Assembly (NCBI GenBank): GCA_947472635.1
Contig: CANJDY010000169.1
Coordinates: 1-6,323 of the forward strand
DNA: 6,323 bases
Direction: 5' to 3'
Origin: Chitinophagaceae bacterium
GTDB lineage: Bacteria; Bacteroidota; Bacteroidia; Chitinophagales; Chitinophagaceae
Below, in pieces: positions 1 to 5,364 of the stretch (position 1 is its first letter; every line of letters begins with the position of its first letter). The position numbers and the translations under genes are program-made. Under the pieces are notes generated by a model. It did no database searches, was not told the origin of the DNA, and saw only the letters and a list, made by a program, of their open reading frames with translations.

Positions 1-732
1 CATTTGCATGGCGGCATAAAAGGGTTTGATAAATCTGTATGGGAACCTACCGTTGAAAATGATTCCCTTCCTTCACTGATGCTGAGTTATTTTAGCAAGG
101 ATGGGGAAGAGGGATATCCCGGCAATTTAAAAGTGGATGTTCAGTATACATTGACGGATGAGGACGAATTGAAGATTGAGTACAATGCTACTACTGATAA
201 AAAAACGGTGATTAACCTTACTAATCATAGCTATTTTAACTTAACGGGTGATGTTACCAATACCATTCTGGATCATGTTTTGCAAATTGACGCAGACCAT
301 TACACCTTGGTTGATAGCACCCTTATTCCAACCGGAGCTATTACTGCTGTAAAGGGAACCCCATTTGATTTTACACAGCCAACCAAAATTGGATTGCGCA
401 TTGACTCAATCAAGGGAGGGTATGATCACAATTATGTGTTGAATAAAATTGATTCAAGTCTTACCAAGATAGTTACCTTGTCAGATGAAAAAACAGGAAG
501 GGTACTGGAAGTTTTTACCACTGAGCCGGGCATTCAATTCTACACAGGAAATTTCCTTGATGGCACATTGAAAACCAGTGATGGTAAATCAATTGGCCTA
601 CATTCGGCTCTTTGTCTTGAAACGCAGCATTTCCCTGATTCACCTAATGAGCCTTCATTTCCAACAACGCTATTATTACCCGGTCAAAAATACCATACCA
701 TTACTGTTTACAAACTTTCGGTAAGCAAATAA
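1..732 (+). CDS. galM: Aldose 1-epimerase (galactose mutarotase), 5'-truncated by the window edge
   Basis: Interconverts the alpha and beta anomers of aldohexoses such as galactose and glucose, feeding the Leloir pathway and hexokinases. The reading frame is open from base 1 (His-Leu-His-Gly-Gly), so the gene begins upstream; 243 codons remain. The TTG/ATG-like triplets near base 4 are internal, because the first residues are the family's conserved N-x-x-H-G-G loop. Family landmarks follow in order: NLTNHSYFNL with the catalytic-acid histidine at bases 226-228, GGYDHNYVL with the second active-site histidine at 427-429, and the ETQHFPDSPN segment whose glutamate at 619-621 is the expected catalytic base. 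The C-terminus (PTTLLLPGQKY) is complete. Full-length members are about 340-390 residues, so roughly 100-140 are missing. Many Bacteroidota homologues carry a signal or lipoprotein peptide, but that end cannot be seen here. The transaldolase gene starts 59 bases downstream on the same strand, and I see no clear promoter or terminator between them. Confidence 0.95.
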   Translation, partial: HLHGGIKGFDKSVWEPTVENDSLPSLMLSYFSKDGEEGYPGNLKVDVQYTLTDEDELKIEYNATTDKKTVINLTNHSYFNLTGDVTNTILDHVLQIDADHYTLVDSTLIPTGAITAVKGTPFDFTQPTKIGLRIDSIKGGYDHNYVLNKIDSSLTKIVTLSDEKTGRVLEVFTTEPGIQFYTGNFLDGTLKTSDGKSIGLHSALCLETQHFPDSPNEPSFPTTLLLPGQKYHTITVYKLSVSK

Positions 733-791
733 TTTAAAAATTAAAAAAAGCAATTATTTATTTAAAAGCATTCATCAATTAAACAAAAAAC

Positions 792-1448
792 ATGAAATTT
801 TTTATCGACACGGCCAATCTTGCAGATATTCGCGAAGCCAATGAATTAGGTATTTTGGATGGTGTTACCACCAATCCTTCTTTAATGGCAAAAGAAAATA
901 TCAAGGGCGAAGCAGCTATAGCCAATCATTACAAAACGATTTGTGATATTGTAGACGGAGACATCAGTGCAGAAGTGTTGGGAACAGAATTTTCAGTGAT
1001 TGTTGAAGAGGGAAAAAAACTAGCAGCCATTCATCCTAATATTGTGGTAAAGGTGCCAATGATAAAAGATGGTATCAAAGCCATCAAGTGGTTTACCGAT
1101 AATGGAATTAAAACCAACTGTACTTTAGTATTCAGTGCTGGACAGGCCATATTAGCTGCAAAAGCGGGAGCTACTTATGTATCTCCATTTATCGGCCGTA
1201 TAGATGACAGCGGTTGGGATGGCGTTCAGTTGATTGCACAGATAAGTAATATTTACAACATTCAAGGATTCGAGACAGAAATATTAGCAGCGTCTATTCG
1301 TAACGGTAATCATATCATTGCTTGTGCCGAAGCTGGTGCAGATGTTTGTACCTGTCCGCTTTCTTCGATCTTGGCACTGTTGAAACATCCATTAACAGAT
1401 CTTGGGTTGAAACAATTTTTAGCAGATGCTGAAAAAATGAAGGGATAG
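792..1448 (+). CDS. tal: Small transaldolase (TalC/FSA family, transaldolase-type active site)
   Basis: A 218-residue single-domain (beta/alpha)8 class I aldolase of the family covering TalC transaldolases and fructose-6-phosphate aldolases (FSA). Transaldolase moves a dihydroxyacetone unit between sugar phosphates in the non-oxidative pentose phosphate pathway, in the cytoplasm. Visible landmarks are Asp6 in FFIDTAN, Asn28 in GVTTNPS, the Schiff-base lysine Lys87 in VVKVPM, and Arg136 in FIGRIDD. The residues that separate the two activities are transaldolase-like: Glu61 (Gln in E. coli FSA), Asn109 (Leu in FSA), Ser131 (Ala), Phe133 (Tyr) and Arg170 (Lys). Automated annotation may still name it fructose-6-phosphate aldolase (fsa). 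The length matches the family, and the start is set by the MKFFIDTAN N-terminus. There is no Shine-Dalgarno sequence; an A-rich stretch (AAACAAAAAAC) precedes the ATG, as is usual in Bacteroidota. It lies 59 bases after galM and may share its transcript. The family call is very sure; the catalytic subtype is a residue-based inference. Confidence 0.95.
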   Translation: MKFFIDTANLADIREANELGILDGVTTNPSLMAKENIKGEAAIANHYKTICDIVDGDISAEVLGTEFSVIVEEGKKLAAIHPNIVVKVPMIKDGIKAIKWFTDNGIKTNCTLVFSAGQAILAAKAGATYVSPFIGRIDDSGWDGVQLIAQISNIYNIQGFETEILAASIRNGNHIIACAEAGADVCTCPLSSILALLKHPLTDLGLKQFLADAEKMKG

Positions 1449-1514
1449 TTTTTATTCAACTTACGCTAGGGTAATATTTTCAATCCATCGCGATAAAAAA
1501 TGGTTTTTTAAAGT

Positions 1515-2285
1515 ATGTGTAAAAATATAATTTTTCTATTTTCTCTACTGCTTCCAGCGCTTTCATTTTCTCAGGACTCAATACCATCGGGAGTGTATGA
1601 TTGGAAGCAACCTTTAAAAAGTAAAAAATCGCTTATTAATACGACTATACTGTTTGAAGGGAGTGTGTACGATATGGACTGGTTGCAGATGAATGCCAAT
1701 GAACTGGCATTTTCAAAAAAAAGCATCAAGGTGAACGTGTCGGTAAATGAGGAACAAGTTTATTTTATAAAAACAGGTAAGCTTGATATTAATTTGCATG
1801 ATTCTGTAAATACATTGGTGGCGGGTAGTGTTATTTTGTTGATGCCCGGAGAAAAAATTTCTATTAAAAATGACCATACTGAACCTTGCACCTTCTATGT
1901 AATGAAATACAAAAGCAAAACTCCTGTTAATATAGAAAGGGGCATTGCAGCGGGAGGGTCTTTAGTAAAGGACTGGCAAAAGATTGAATTTAAACCTAGT
2001 GAGAAGGGAGGTTATAGAAAGTATTTTGAAAGGCCTACCGCAATGGGGAAAAGATTGGAAATGCATGTAAGTACGTTGAAATTGGACAAAAAAAGCCATG
2101 ATCCGCATACCCACCAGGCGGAAGAGTTGATATTGATGATGGATGGTAATACGGAAATGCAGATTGGACAGAAATTTTATCAAGGTAAAGAAGGCTCCAT
2201 TTATTATATGGGTTCAAATATTTTACATGCAATCAGAAATGTTGGCGCAGTTCCATGCACGTATTTTGCTTTTCAATTTGAATAA
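1515..2285 (+). CDS. Secreted two-domain cupin protein, substrate unknown
   Basis: A 256-residue protein with an N-terminal signal peptide: Lys3, a hydrophobic core at about 5-16, then Ser-Phe-Ser before Gln20 as a likely signal peptidase I site. No lipobox is present, so a soluble periplasmic location is predicted. Two cupin barrels follow. The N-terminal one (about 70-132) keeps the G-x-L and PGE-type turns but has none of the usual metal-ligand histidines. The C-terminal one (about 182-254) has the complete motifs: His198-x-His200-x3-Glu204 in motif 1, and His238 with Asn242 in motif 2, so it probably binds one metal ion. The layout of a dead and a live cupin recalls bicupins such as (S)-ureidoglycine aminohydrolase, but the signal peptide argues against that cytosolic enzyme and no purine-degradation genes are adjacent. 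Function and substrate are not recognised. It starts 66 bases after tal, has no Shine-Dalgarno sequence, and converges with the molybdenum hydroxylase operon, ending 40 bases from it. Confidence 0.85.
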   Translation: MCKNIIFLFSLLLPALSFSQDSIPSGVYDWKQPLKSKKSLINTTILFEGSVYDMDWLQMNANELAFSKKSIKVNVSVNEEQVYFIKTGKLDINLHDSVNTLVAGSVILLMPGEKISIKNDHTEPCTFYVMKYKSKTPVNIERGIAAGGSLVKDWQKIEFKPSEKGGYRKYFERPTAMGKRLEMHVSTLKLDKKSHDPHTHQAEELILMMDGNTEMQIGQKFYQGKEGSIYYMGSNILHAIRNVGAVPCTYFAFQFE

Positions 2286-2293
2286 CAATTGAA

Positions 2294-2321
2294 TTCAAAA
2301 AAATCTGTTTATTTTCTTGAA
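2294..2321. terminator. Possible bidirectional terminator hairpin between convergent genes
   Basis: An imperfect AT-rich inverted repeat lies in the 40-base gap between the two stop codons. TTCAA (2294-2298) plus AAAAT (2300-2304) pair with ATTTT (2311-2315) plus TTGAA (2317-2321), with one A/C mismatch and a 6-base loop. The U-rich arms make it usable from either side, and its position suits ending both the cupin transcript and the iorAB transcript. The stem has a single G-C pair, so it would be weak. Confidence 0.3.
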
Positions 2322-2325
2322 ACTT

Positions 2326-4470
2326 TTATACCGATTTAAATACCTCTTCATCCATAAAAGGTTGATTCCTTAATCGCTTACCGGTGGCTTTAAATATTGC
2401 ATTGGCTACTGCTCCGCCGGTAGGTGGTAGGGCCGGTTCTCCTAGTCCTGTTGGATCTATCCCATTATCTACAAAATGGGTTTCAATTTCGGGAATATCT
2501 TTCATGCGGATTAGTCGGTAGGTGTTAAAATTGGTTTGCTCTGCCGCACCATTGTTGAAAGTTATTTTACCATACATAGCATGCCCTAGGCCATCTACGA
2601 TGCCACCCATCACTTGTTGCCGCGCACCACTTAGGTTTACCACCTCTCCACAATCGGATACGGCATATATTTTTTTCACTACTGGTTTGCCAGCTTGCAT
2701 GATCACTTCGCAAACCTGTGCCACATAAGAGGAGTGGGAAAAGTATACACTAAAGCCCTGCGATACGCCTTTCTTTTTGCCCCATCCAGATTTTTCTGCC
2801 GCCATTTTGATCACGGTTTCCATTCTGTCAATGTTATATTTAATGGATCCTACCGGAGTATTTTTAGCCTTTGCTAACAGCTCTAGCCTAAATTGAATTG
2901 GGTCTTTACCCGCCGCAGTGGCTACTTCATCCAAAAATGCTTGTTCTGCAAATGCTAAAAAATTGGTGATGGGAGCTCGCCAGGCACCTGTGGTTATGGG
3001 GGATTTATGTTCCACTGTTTCAATGAGCAAATGATCTACCGCACCTGAAGGGAAATTATCTTCACGGGTAGGGCTACCCGAGTTAATGCCAGCACCGCGG
3101 CATTTGTACCCTATCAAATTGCCACTGTTATCTAGTGCTGCTTCAAATCGGTAGCGAACAGCTGGGCGGTAACTACCACCCGTCATATCATCTTCCCTCG
3201 ACCATATCAGCTTTACAGGAGCTTTCACTATGCTTGACAGTTCCGCTGCTTCCAGCACATAATCAAATTTGAGTCGCCTTCCAAATCCTCCACCCAACCG
3301 GGTAATTTCCAGCGTGATTTTATCTTCGGGTATGCCTAATAGTTTGGAAGTGGCATTGCGTGCGCTGGCGGGTGTTTGGGTGGGGCCTACCAATTCTACT
3401 CCATCGGGTCGTACATGTGCGAAAAAATTCATGGGTTCCATTGGCGAATGCGATAAAAACGGCCCTTGGTATTCACTTTTGATAATTTTTGCTGCATTTG
3501 CGAAAGCTGTCGCTACGTCACCATTTTTCCTTTTTACGCTTACAGTCCCATTGTCTAATAAATTGGCGAAGATTGTATTGTGGTCGGAGGTACTTTCTGG
3601 TATTACACCATCATTTTCATATTCGATGACCAATAATTTCCTTGCTTTACTTACTTCCCAAGTTGACTTACCTACTACGGCAACATTATTTTTAAAAACT
3701 ACTACATCTACAATACCAGGCATTGCCTTGGCAGCGGCAGTATCTACTGATTTTATTTTTGTACCAAAAGATTTTGGGCGCTGAATCATAGCATATAGCA
3801 TTCCTTCCCTGTAAAAATCAAGTCCAAATAAAGGCTTACCAGTTACAATGCTTTTGTTAGCTACATTTTTTACCAATTTACCAATGAGGGTAAAATCTTT
3901 TCTATTTTTTAGCGCAATATCTTTAGGAACTACAATGGCAGAGGCTTGCAGGGCTAGATTGCCATAACTTAATTTTTTTCCAGTTAGGGGATGTAGTACC
4001 ATTCCATTTTTTGCGGTACATTCTGTGGCGTTTACATTCCATTGATTGGCGGCAGCCTGAATCAGCATATATTTTGCGGTGGCACCTGCGGTTCGTAATC
4101 TTTTCCATGAGTGGGGGATAGCACCACTGCCTCCGGTAAGTTGTCGGTCAAAACTTTTGGTATCCAAGGGGGCTTGCACCACTTTTACTTTTGTCCAATC
4201 GGCCTCCAGTTCTTCTGCTACAATCATTGGGAAAGAGGTCATAATATTTTGACCCAGTTCAGGATTGGGCGAGAGTATGGTAATGACGCCATCGGTATCG
4301 ATCGACAAATAACTATTGAAACCTTTTTTTTCAGCAGCAAGTAAGTCGGTGATTACTACCGGGCAGGCAGCATCCGTTTCAAGCCAGCTGAAACCAAGCA
4401 GCAAACCGCCACCAGTAAGGGTACTTATTTTCAAAAAATCTCTTCGGCTATTTTGGGTGTTGTTTGACAT
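2326..4470 (-). CDS. iorB: Exported molybdenum hydroxylase, molybdopterin-binding large subunit (IorB-like)
   Basis: Large catalytic subunit (714 residues) of the xanthine oxidase superfamily, closest in type to isoquinoline 1-oxidoreductase beta. Such enzymes hydroxylate N-heterocycles or oxidise aldehydes at a Mo-cytosine- or similar dinucleotide cofactor. A twin-arginine signal is visible: SRRDFLK at 8-14, then a glycine/leucine-rich segment to about 28, so Tat export to the periplasm is expected. The order after that is typical of IorB: a Mo-cofactor segment with ELGQ (71-74) and TGGSGA (112-117) placed at the N-terminus; a hammerhead-like domain at about 205-285; MEP (344-346); RLGGGFGRR (391-399); GAWRAP (495-500); and GLGEPALPP (675-683), with Glu678 as the expected catalytic base. 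Length is close to the usual 720-760. The gene follows the Fe-S subunit by 4 bases (TGA, CCCC, ATG), suggesting translational coupling. The substrate cannot be read from the sequence, and the symbol marks family membership, not activity on isoquinoline. Confidence 0.9.
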   Translation of the reverse strand: MSNNTQNSRRDFLKISTLTGGGLLLGFSWLETDAACPVVITDLLAAEKKGFNSYLSIDTDGVITILSPNPELGQNIMTSFPMIVAEELEADWTKVKVVQAPLDTKSFDRQLTGGSGAIPHSWKRLRTAGATAKYMLIQAAANQWNVNATECTAKNGMVLHPLTGKKLSYGNLALQASAIVVPKDIALKNRKDFTLIGKLVKNVANKSIVTGKPLFGLDFYREGMLYAMIQRPKSFGTKIKSVDTAAAKAMPGIVDVVVFKNNVAVVGKSTWEVSKARKLLVIEYENDGVIPESTSDHNTIFANLLDNGTVSVKRKNGDVATAFANAAKIIKSEYQGPFLSHSPMEPMNFFAHVRPDGVELVGPTQTPASARNATSKLLGIPEDKITLEITRLGGGFGRRLKFDYVLEAAELSSIVKAPVKLIWSREDDMTGGSYRPAVRYRFEAALDNSGNLIGYKCRGAGINSGSPTREDNFPSGAVDHLLIETVEHKSPITTGAWRAPITNFLAFAEQAFLDEVATAAGKDPIQFRLELLAKAKNTPVGSIKYNIDRMETVIKMAAEKSGWGKKKGVSQGFSVYFSHSSYVAQVCEVIMQAGKPVVKKIYAVSDCGEVVNLSGARQQVMGGIVDGLGHAMYGKITFNNGAAEQTNFNTYRLIRMKDIPEIETHFVDNGIDPTGLGEPALPPTGGAVANAIFKATGKRLRNQPFMDEEVFKSV

Positions 4471-4474
4471 GGGG

Positions 4475-4933
4475 TCAGATTTTTTTACTGGCTACTGTTA
4501 TGGCTTCGTGGATGCGGTGATAGGCACCACAGCGGCAGATATTACCCTGCATGGCATTGTCAATTTCTTCTGCATTGGGGTGTGGATTTTTTTTGAGCAA
4601 GGCGGCGGCGGTCATGAGCTGACCTGCTTGGCAATAGCCACACTGAGCCACATCCACTTCGTCCCAGGCAGTTTGTAGGGGATGGTCGCCATTAGTTGAA
4701 AGTCCTTCGATGGTGGTTACAGCAGCGTTTTTGACAGCAGATACAGGCAATACGCAGGACCTTACTGCAGTTCCATTGATATGAACTGTACAGGCGCCGC
4801 ATTGTGCAATGCCGCAACCGTATTTGGTTCCTACCAGCCCTAAATGGTCTCTTAAAACCCATAGCAGGGGCGTGTCTGCAGCTACATCGGGTTGGTATTG
4901 TTTTCCATTAATCAACAGTTTGAACTGCGGCAT
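4475..4933 (-). CDS. iorA: Molybdenum hydroxylase [2Fe-2S] small subunit (IorA-like)
   Basis: Iron-sulfur subunit (152 residues) that carries electrons from the Mo site of the large subunit encoded directly downstream. Both cluster-binding sets are complete. The N-terminal plant-ferredoxin-type domain has Cys40, Cys45, Cys48 and Cys60 ([11 protein letters not shown] and SCVLPV); the C-terminal four-helix domain has Cys98 and Cys101 (CGYCQAG) and Cys133 and Cys135 (NICRCGAY). Length is normal for IorA, CoxS or XdhC-type small subunits. The N-terminus ([12 protein letters not shown]) begins straight into the ferredoxin fold and has no export signal, so it probably travels with the Tat-tagged partner as a folded complex. 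It is the first gene of the operon. The start is set by the conserved N-terminal strand, with an AT-rich leader and no Shine-Dalgarno sequence. No FAD subunit (CoxM type) accompanies the pair, as is usual for IorAB enzymes that pass electrons to an external acceptor such as a cytochrome. Confidence 0.93.
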   Translation of the reverse strand: MPQFKLLINGKQYQPDVAADTPLLWVLRDHLGLVGTKYGCGIAQCGACTVHINGTAVRSCVLPVSAVKNAAVTTIEGLSTNGDHPLQTAWDEVDVAQCGYCQAGQLMTAAALLKKNPHPNAEEIDNAMQGNICRCGAYHRIHEAITVASKKI

Positions 4934-4982
4934 AAATAACTAATTTTAATAATAGTTAAAAGTAAGAAAAAAATCATTAGAG

Positions 4983-4990
4983 CAAAATTA
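4983..4990 (-). promoter_or_regulatory. Candidate -7 element for the iorAB operon
   Basis: Read on the minus strand this is TAATTTTG, a full match to the Bacteroidota -7 consensus TAnnTTTG. Transcription would start near 4976, giving a leader of about 40 bases before the iorA ATG. I find no TTTG -33 element at the expected 19-21 base spacing upstream, and such a short motif is common in AT-rich DNA, so this is only a candidate. Confidence 0.35.
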
Positions 4991-5057
4991 TTACCAAAAA
5001 TTTGGGTTTGAGATGACATCTTTTTATGGTTTTGGCTAAGGAGCTTGCTGGGAGGCT

Positions 5058-5080
5058 AAAATAAAAAATCCCGGATCGGG
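5058..5080 (-). terminator. Intrinsic terminator downstream of tRNA-Gln
   Basis: On the minus strand a short GC hairpin (CCCG, loop ATC, CGGG; 5070-5080) is followed by ATTTTTTATTTT (5069-5058). This is the layout of a factor-independent terminator. It lies about 36 bases after the tRNA 3' end and upstream of the candidate iorAB promoter, so it would insulate the operon from tRNA transcription. The stem is only 4 base pairs, all G-C. Confidence 0.55.
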
Positions 5081-5100
5081 CAACTTTTATAAGATTGCAT

Positions 5101-5111
5101 GATCCAGGATC
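5101..5111. repeat. Short perfect inverted repeat in the tRNA 3' trailer
   Basis: GATCC-A-GGATC is a 5-base-pair palindrome with a one-base centre, 4 bases beyond the tRNA discriminator base. Its arms share the GGATC core with the terminator hairpin at 5070-5080, so the trailer could fold in more than one way. A one-base loop would force the inner pair open. No known function is assigned; it may only shape 3' processing or be chance. Confidence 0.4.
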
Positions 5112-5115
5112 TAAG

Positions 5116-5186
5116 TTGGGTTACTAGGATTCGAACCTAGACGGACAGAATCAAAATCTGTAGTGCTACCATTACACTATAACCCA
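5116..5186 (-). tRNA. trnQ: tRNA-Gln (anticodon UUG)
   Basis: A 71-base cloverleaf on the minus strand that decodes CAA (and by wobble CAG) as glutamine. Acceptor arms TGGGTTA (5186-5180) and TAACCCA (5123-5117) pair perfectly. The D arm is GTGT...GCAC with GG in the loop. The anticodon stem ACAGA/TCTGT encloses loop TTTTGAT, placing TTG at 5154-5152. The T arm is CTAGG-TTCGAAT-CCTAG. The discriminator base is A at 5116 and is followed by CTT, so CCA is not encoded and must be added by the CCA-adding enzyme. It has its own promoter and terminator signals and stands between hemL and iorA on the same strand. Confidence 0.96.
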
Positions 5187-5216
5187 ATCGGATACCCAAA
5201 AATTCTTTTGAGAGTG

Positions 5217-5248
5217 CAAATTTAGTCTTTGCAGTTAAATTAGCCAAA
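5217..5248 (-). promoter_or_regulatory. Bacteroidota-type promoter for tRNA-Gln
   Basis: On the minus strand TTTG (5248-5245) is followed after 20 bases by TAAATTTG (5224-5217). This matches the -33 TTTG and -7 TAnnTTTG consensus used by the primary sigma factor of Bacteroidota, at the usual spacing. A start about 7 bases downstream (near 5210) would leave a leader of roughly 24 bases before the mature tRNA 5' end at 5186, a normal length for RNase P processing. Confidence 0.65.
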
Positions 5249-5269
5249 ACCAATTGCAAAAAAGCTGAT

Positions 5270-5283
5270 ATTTAAATTTAAAT
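5270..5283. repeat. 14-base perfect AT palindrome upstream of the tRNA promoter
   Basis: ATTTAAATTTAAAT reads the same on both strands. It sits about 20 bases upstream of the -33 element of the tRNA-Gln promoter. It could be an UP-like AT element, a protein site or chance in AT-rich DNA; nothing in the sequence decides between these. Confidence 0.3.
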
Positions 5284-5296
5284 GAAACGAAATAGG

Positions 5297-5332
5297 TGCT
5301 GTGTCACTAGTAAACTGCTTGTTTTCAGCAGT
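5297..5332 (-). terminator. Possible hemL terminator or structured 3' region
   Basis: Downstream of the hemL stop, ACTGCT (5314-5319) pairs with AGCAGT (5327-5332) around a 7-base loop, a 6-base-pair stem. On the minus strand it is followed by only a short TTTA run. An alternative stem, TGCTG (5297-5301) with CAGCA (5326-5330), competes for the same bases. The position suits the end of the hemL transcript, but the poor U-tract makes intrinsic termination uncertain. Apart from this and the palindrome at 5270-5283 I see nothing coding between 5190 and 5364. Confidence 0.3.
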
Positions 5333-5364
5333 GCATAATATAGGAGGTATTATTACCTTTCTTA

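Noticed and set aside
1449..1514. Promoter for the cupin gene
   Set aside because: TAATATTTTC is only a partial match to TAnnTTTG and no -33 element is evident, so no site was called.
1962..2232. Minus-strand open frames inside the cupin gene
   Set aside because: They are antisense to the intact metal-binding cupin domain and show no recognisable protein features.
1515..2285. Bicupin as ureidoglycine aminohydrolase of purine breakdown
   Set aside because: Length and dead/live cupin layout are similar, but it has a signal peptide and no allantoin or urate genes are nearby; the facing Mo hydroxylase is IorB-type, not a classical xanthine dehydrogenase.
2273..2293. Inverted repeat TTCAATT...AATTGAA at the end of the cupin gene as a terminator
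   Set aside because: The first arm lies in the coding sequence, no U-tract follows on either strand, and the hairpin at 2294-2321 fits the gap better.
3269..3784. Plus-strand open frame of 171 codons
   Set aside because: It lies fully antisense to the iorB-like gene, whose frame carries conserved motifs across the same bases; its own translation resembles no known fold.
4316..4678. Plus-strand open frame of 120 codons spanning the iorA/iorB junction
   Set aside because: It is antisense to two well-supported genes and crosses the Tat signal and the second Fe-S cluster motif; a shadow frame.
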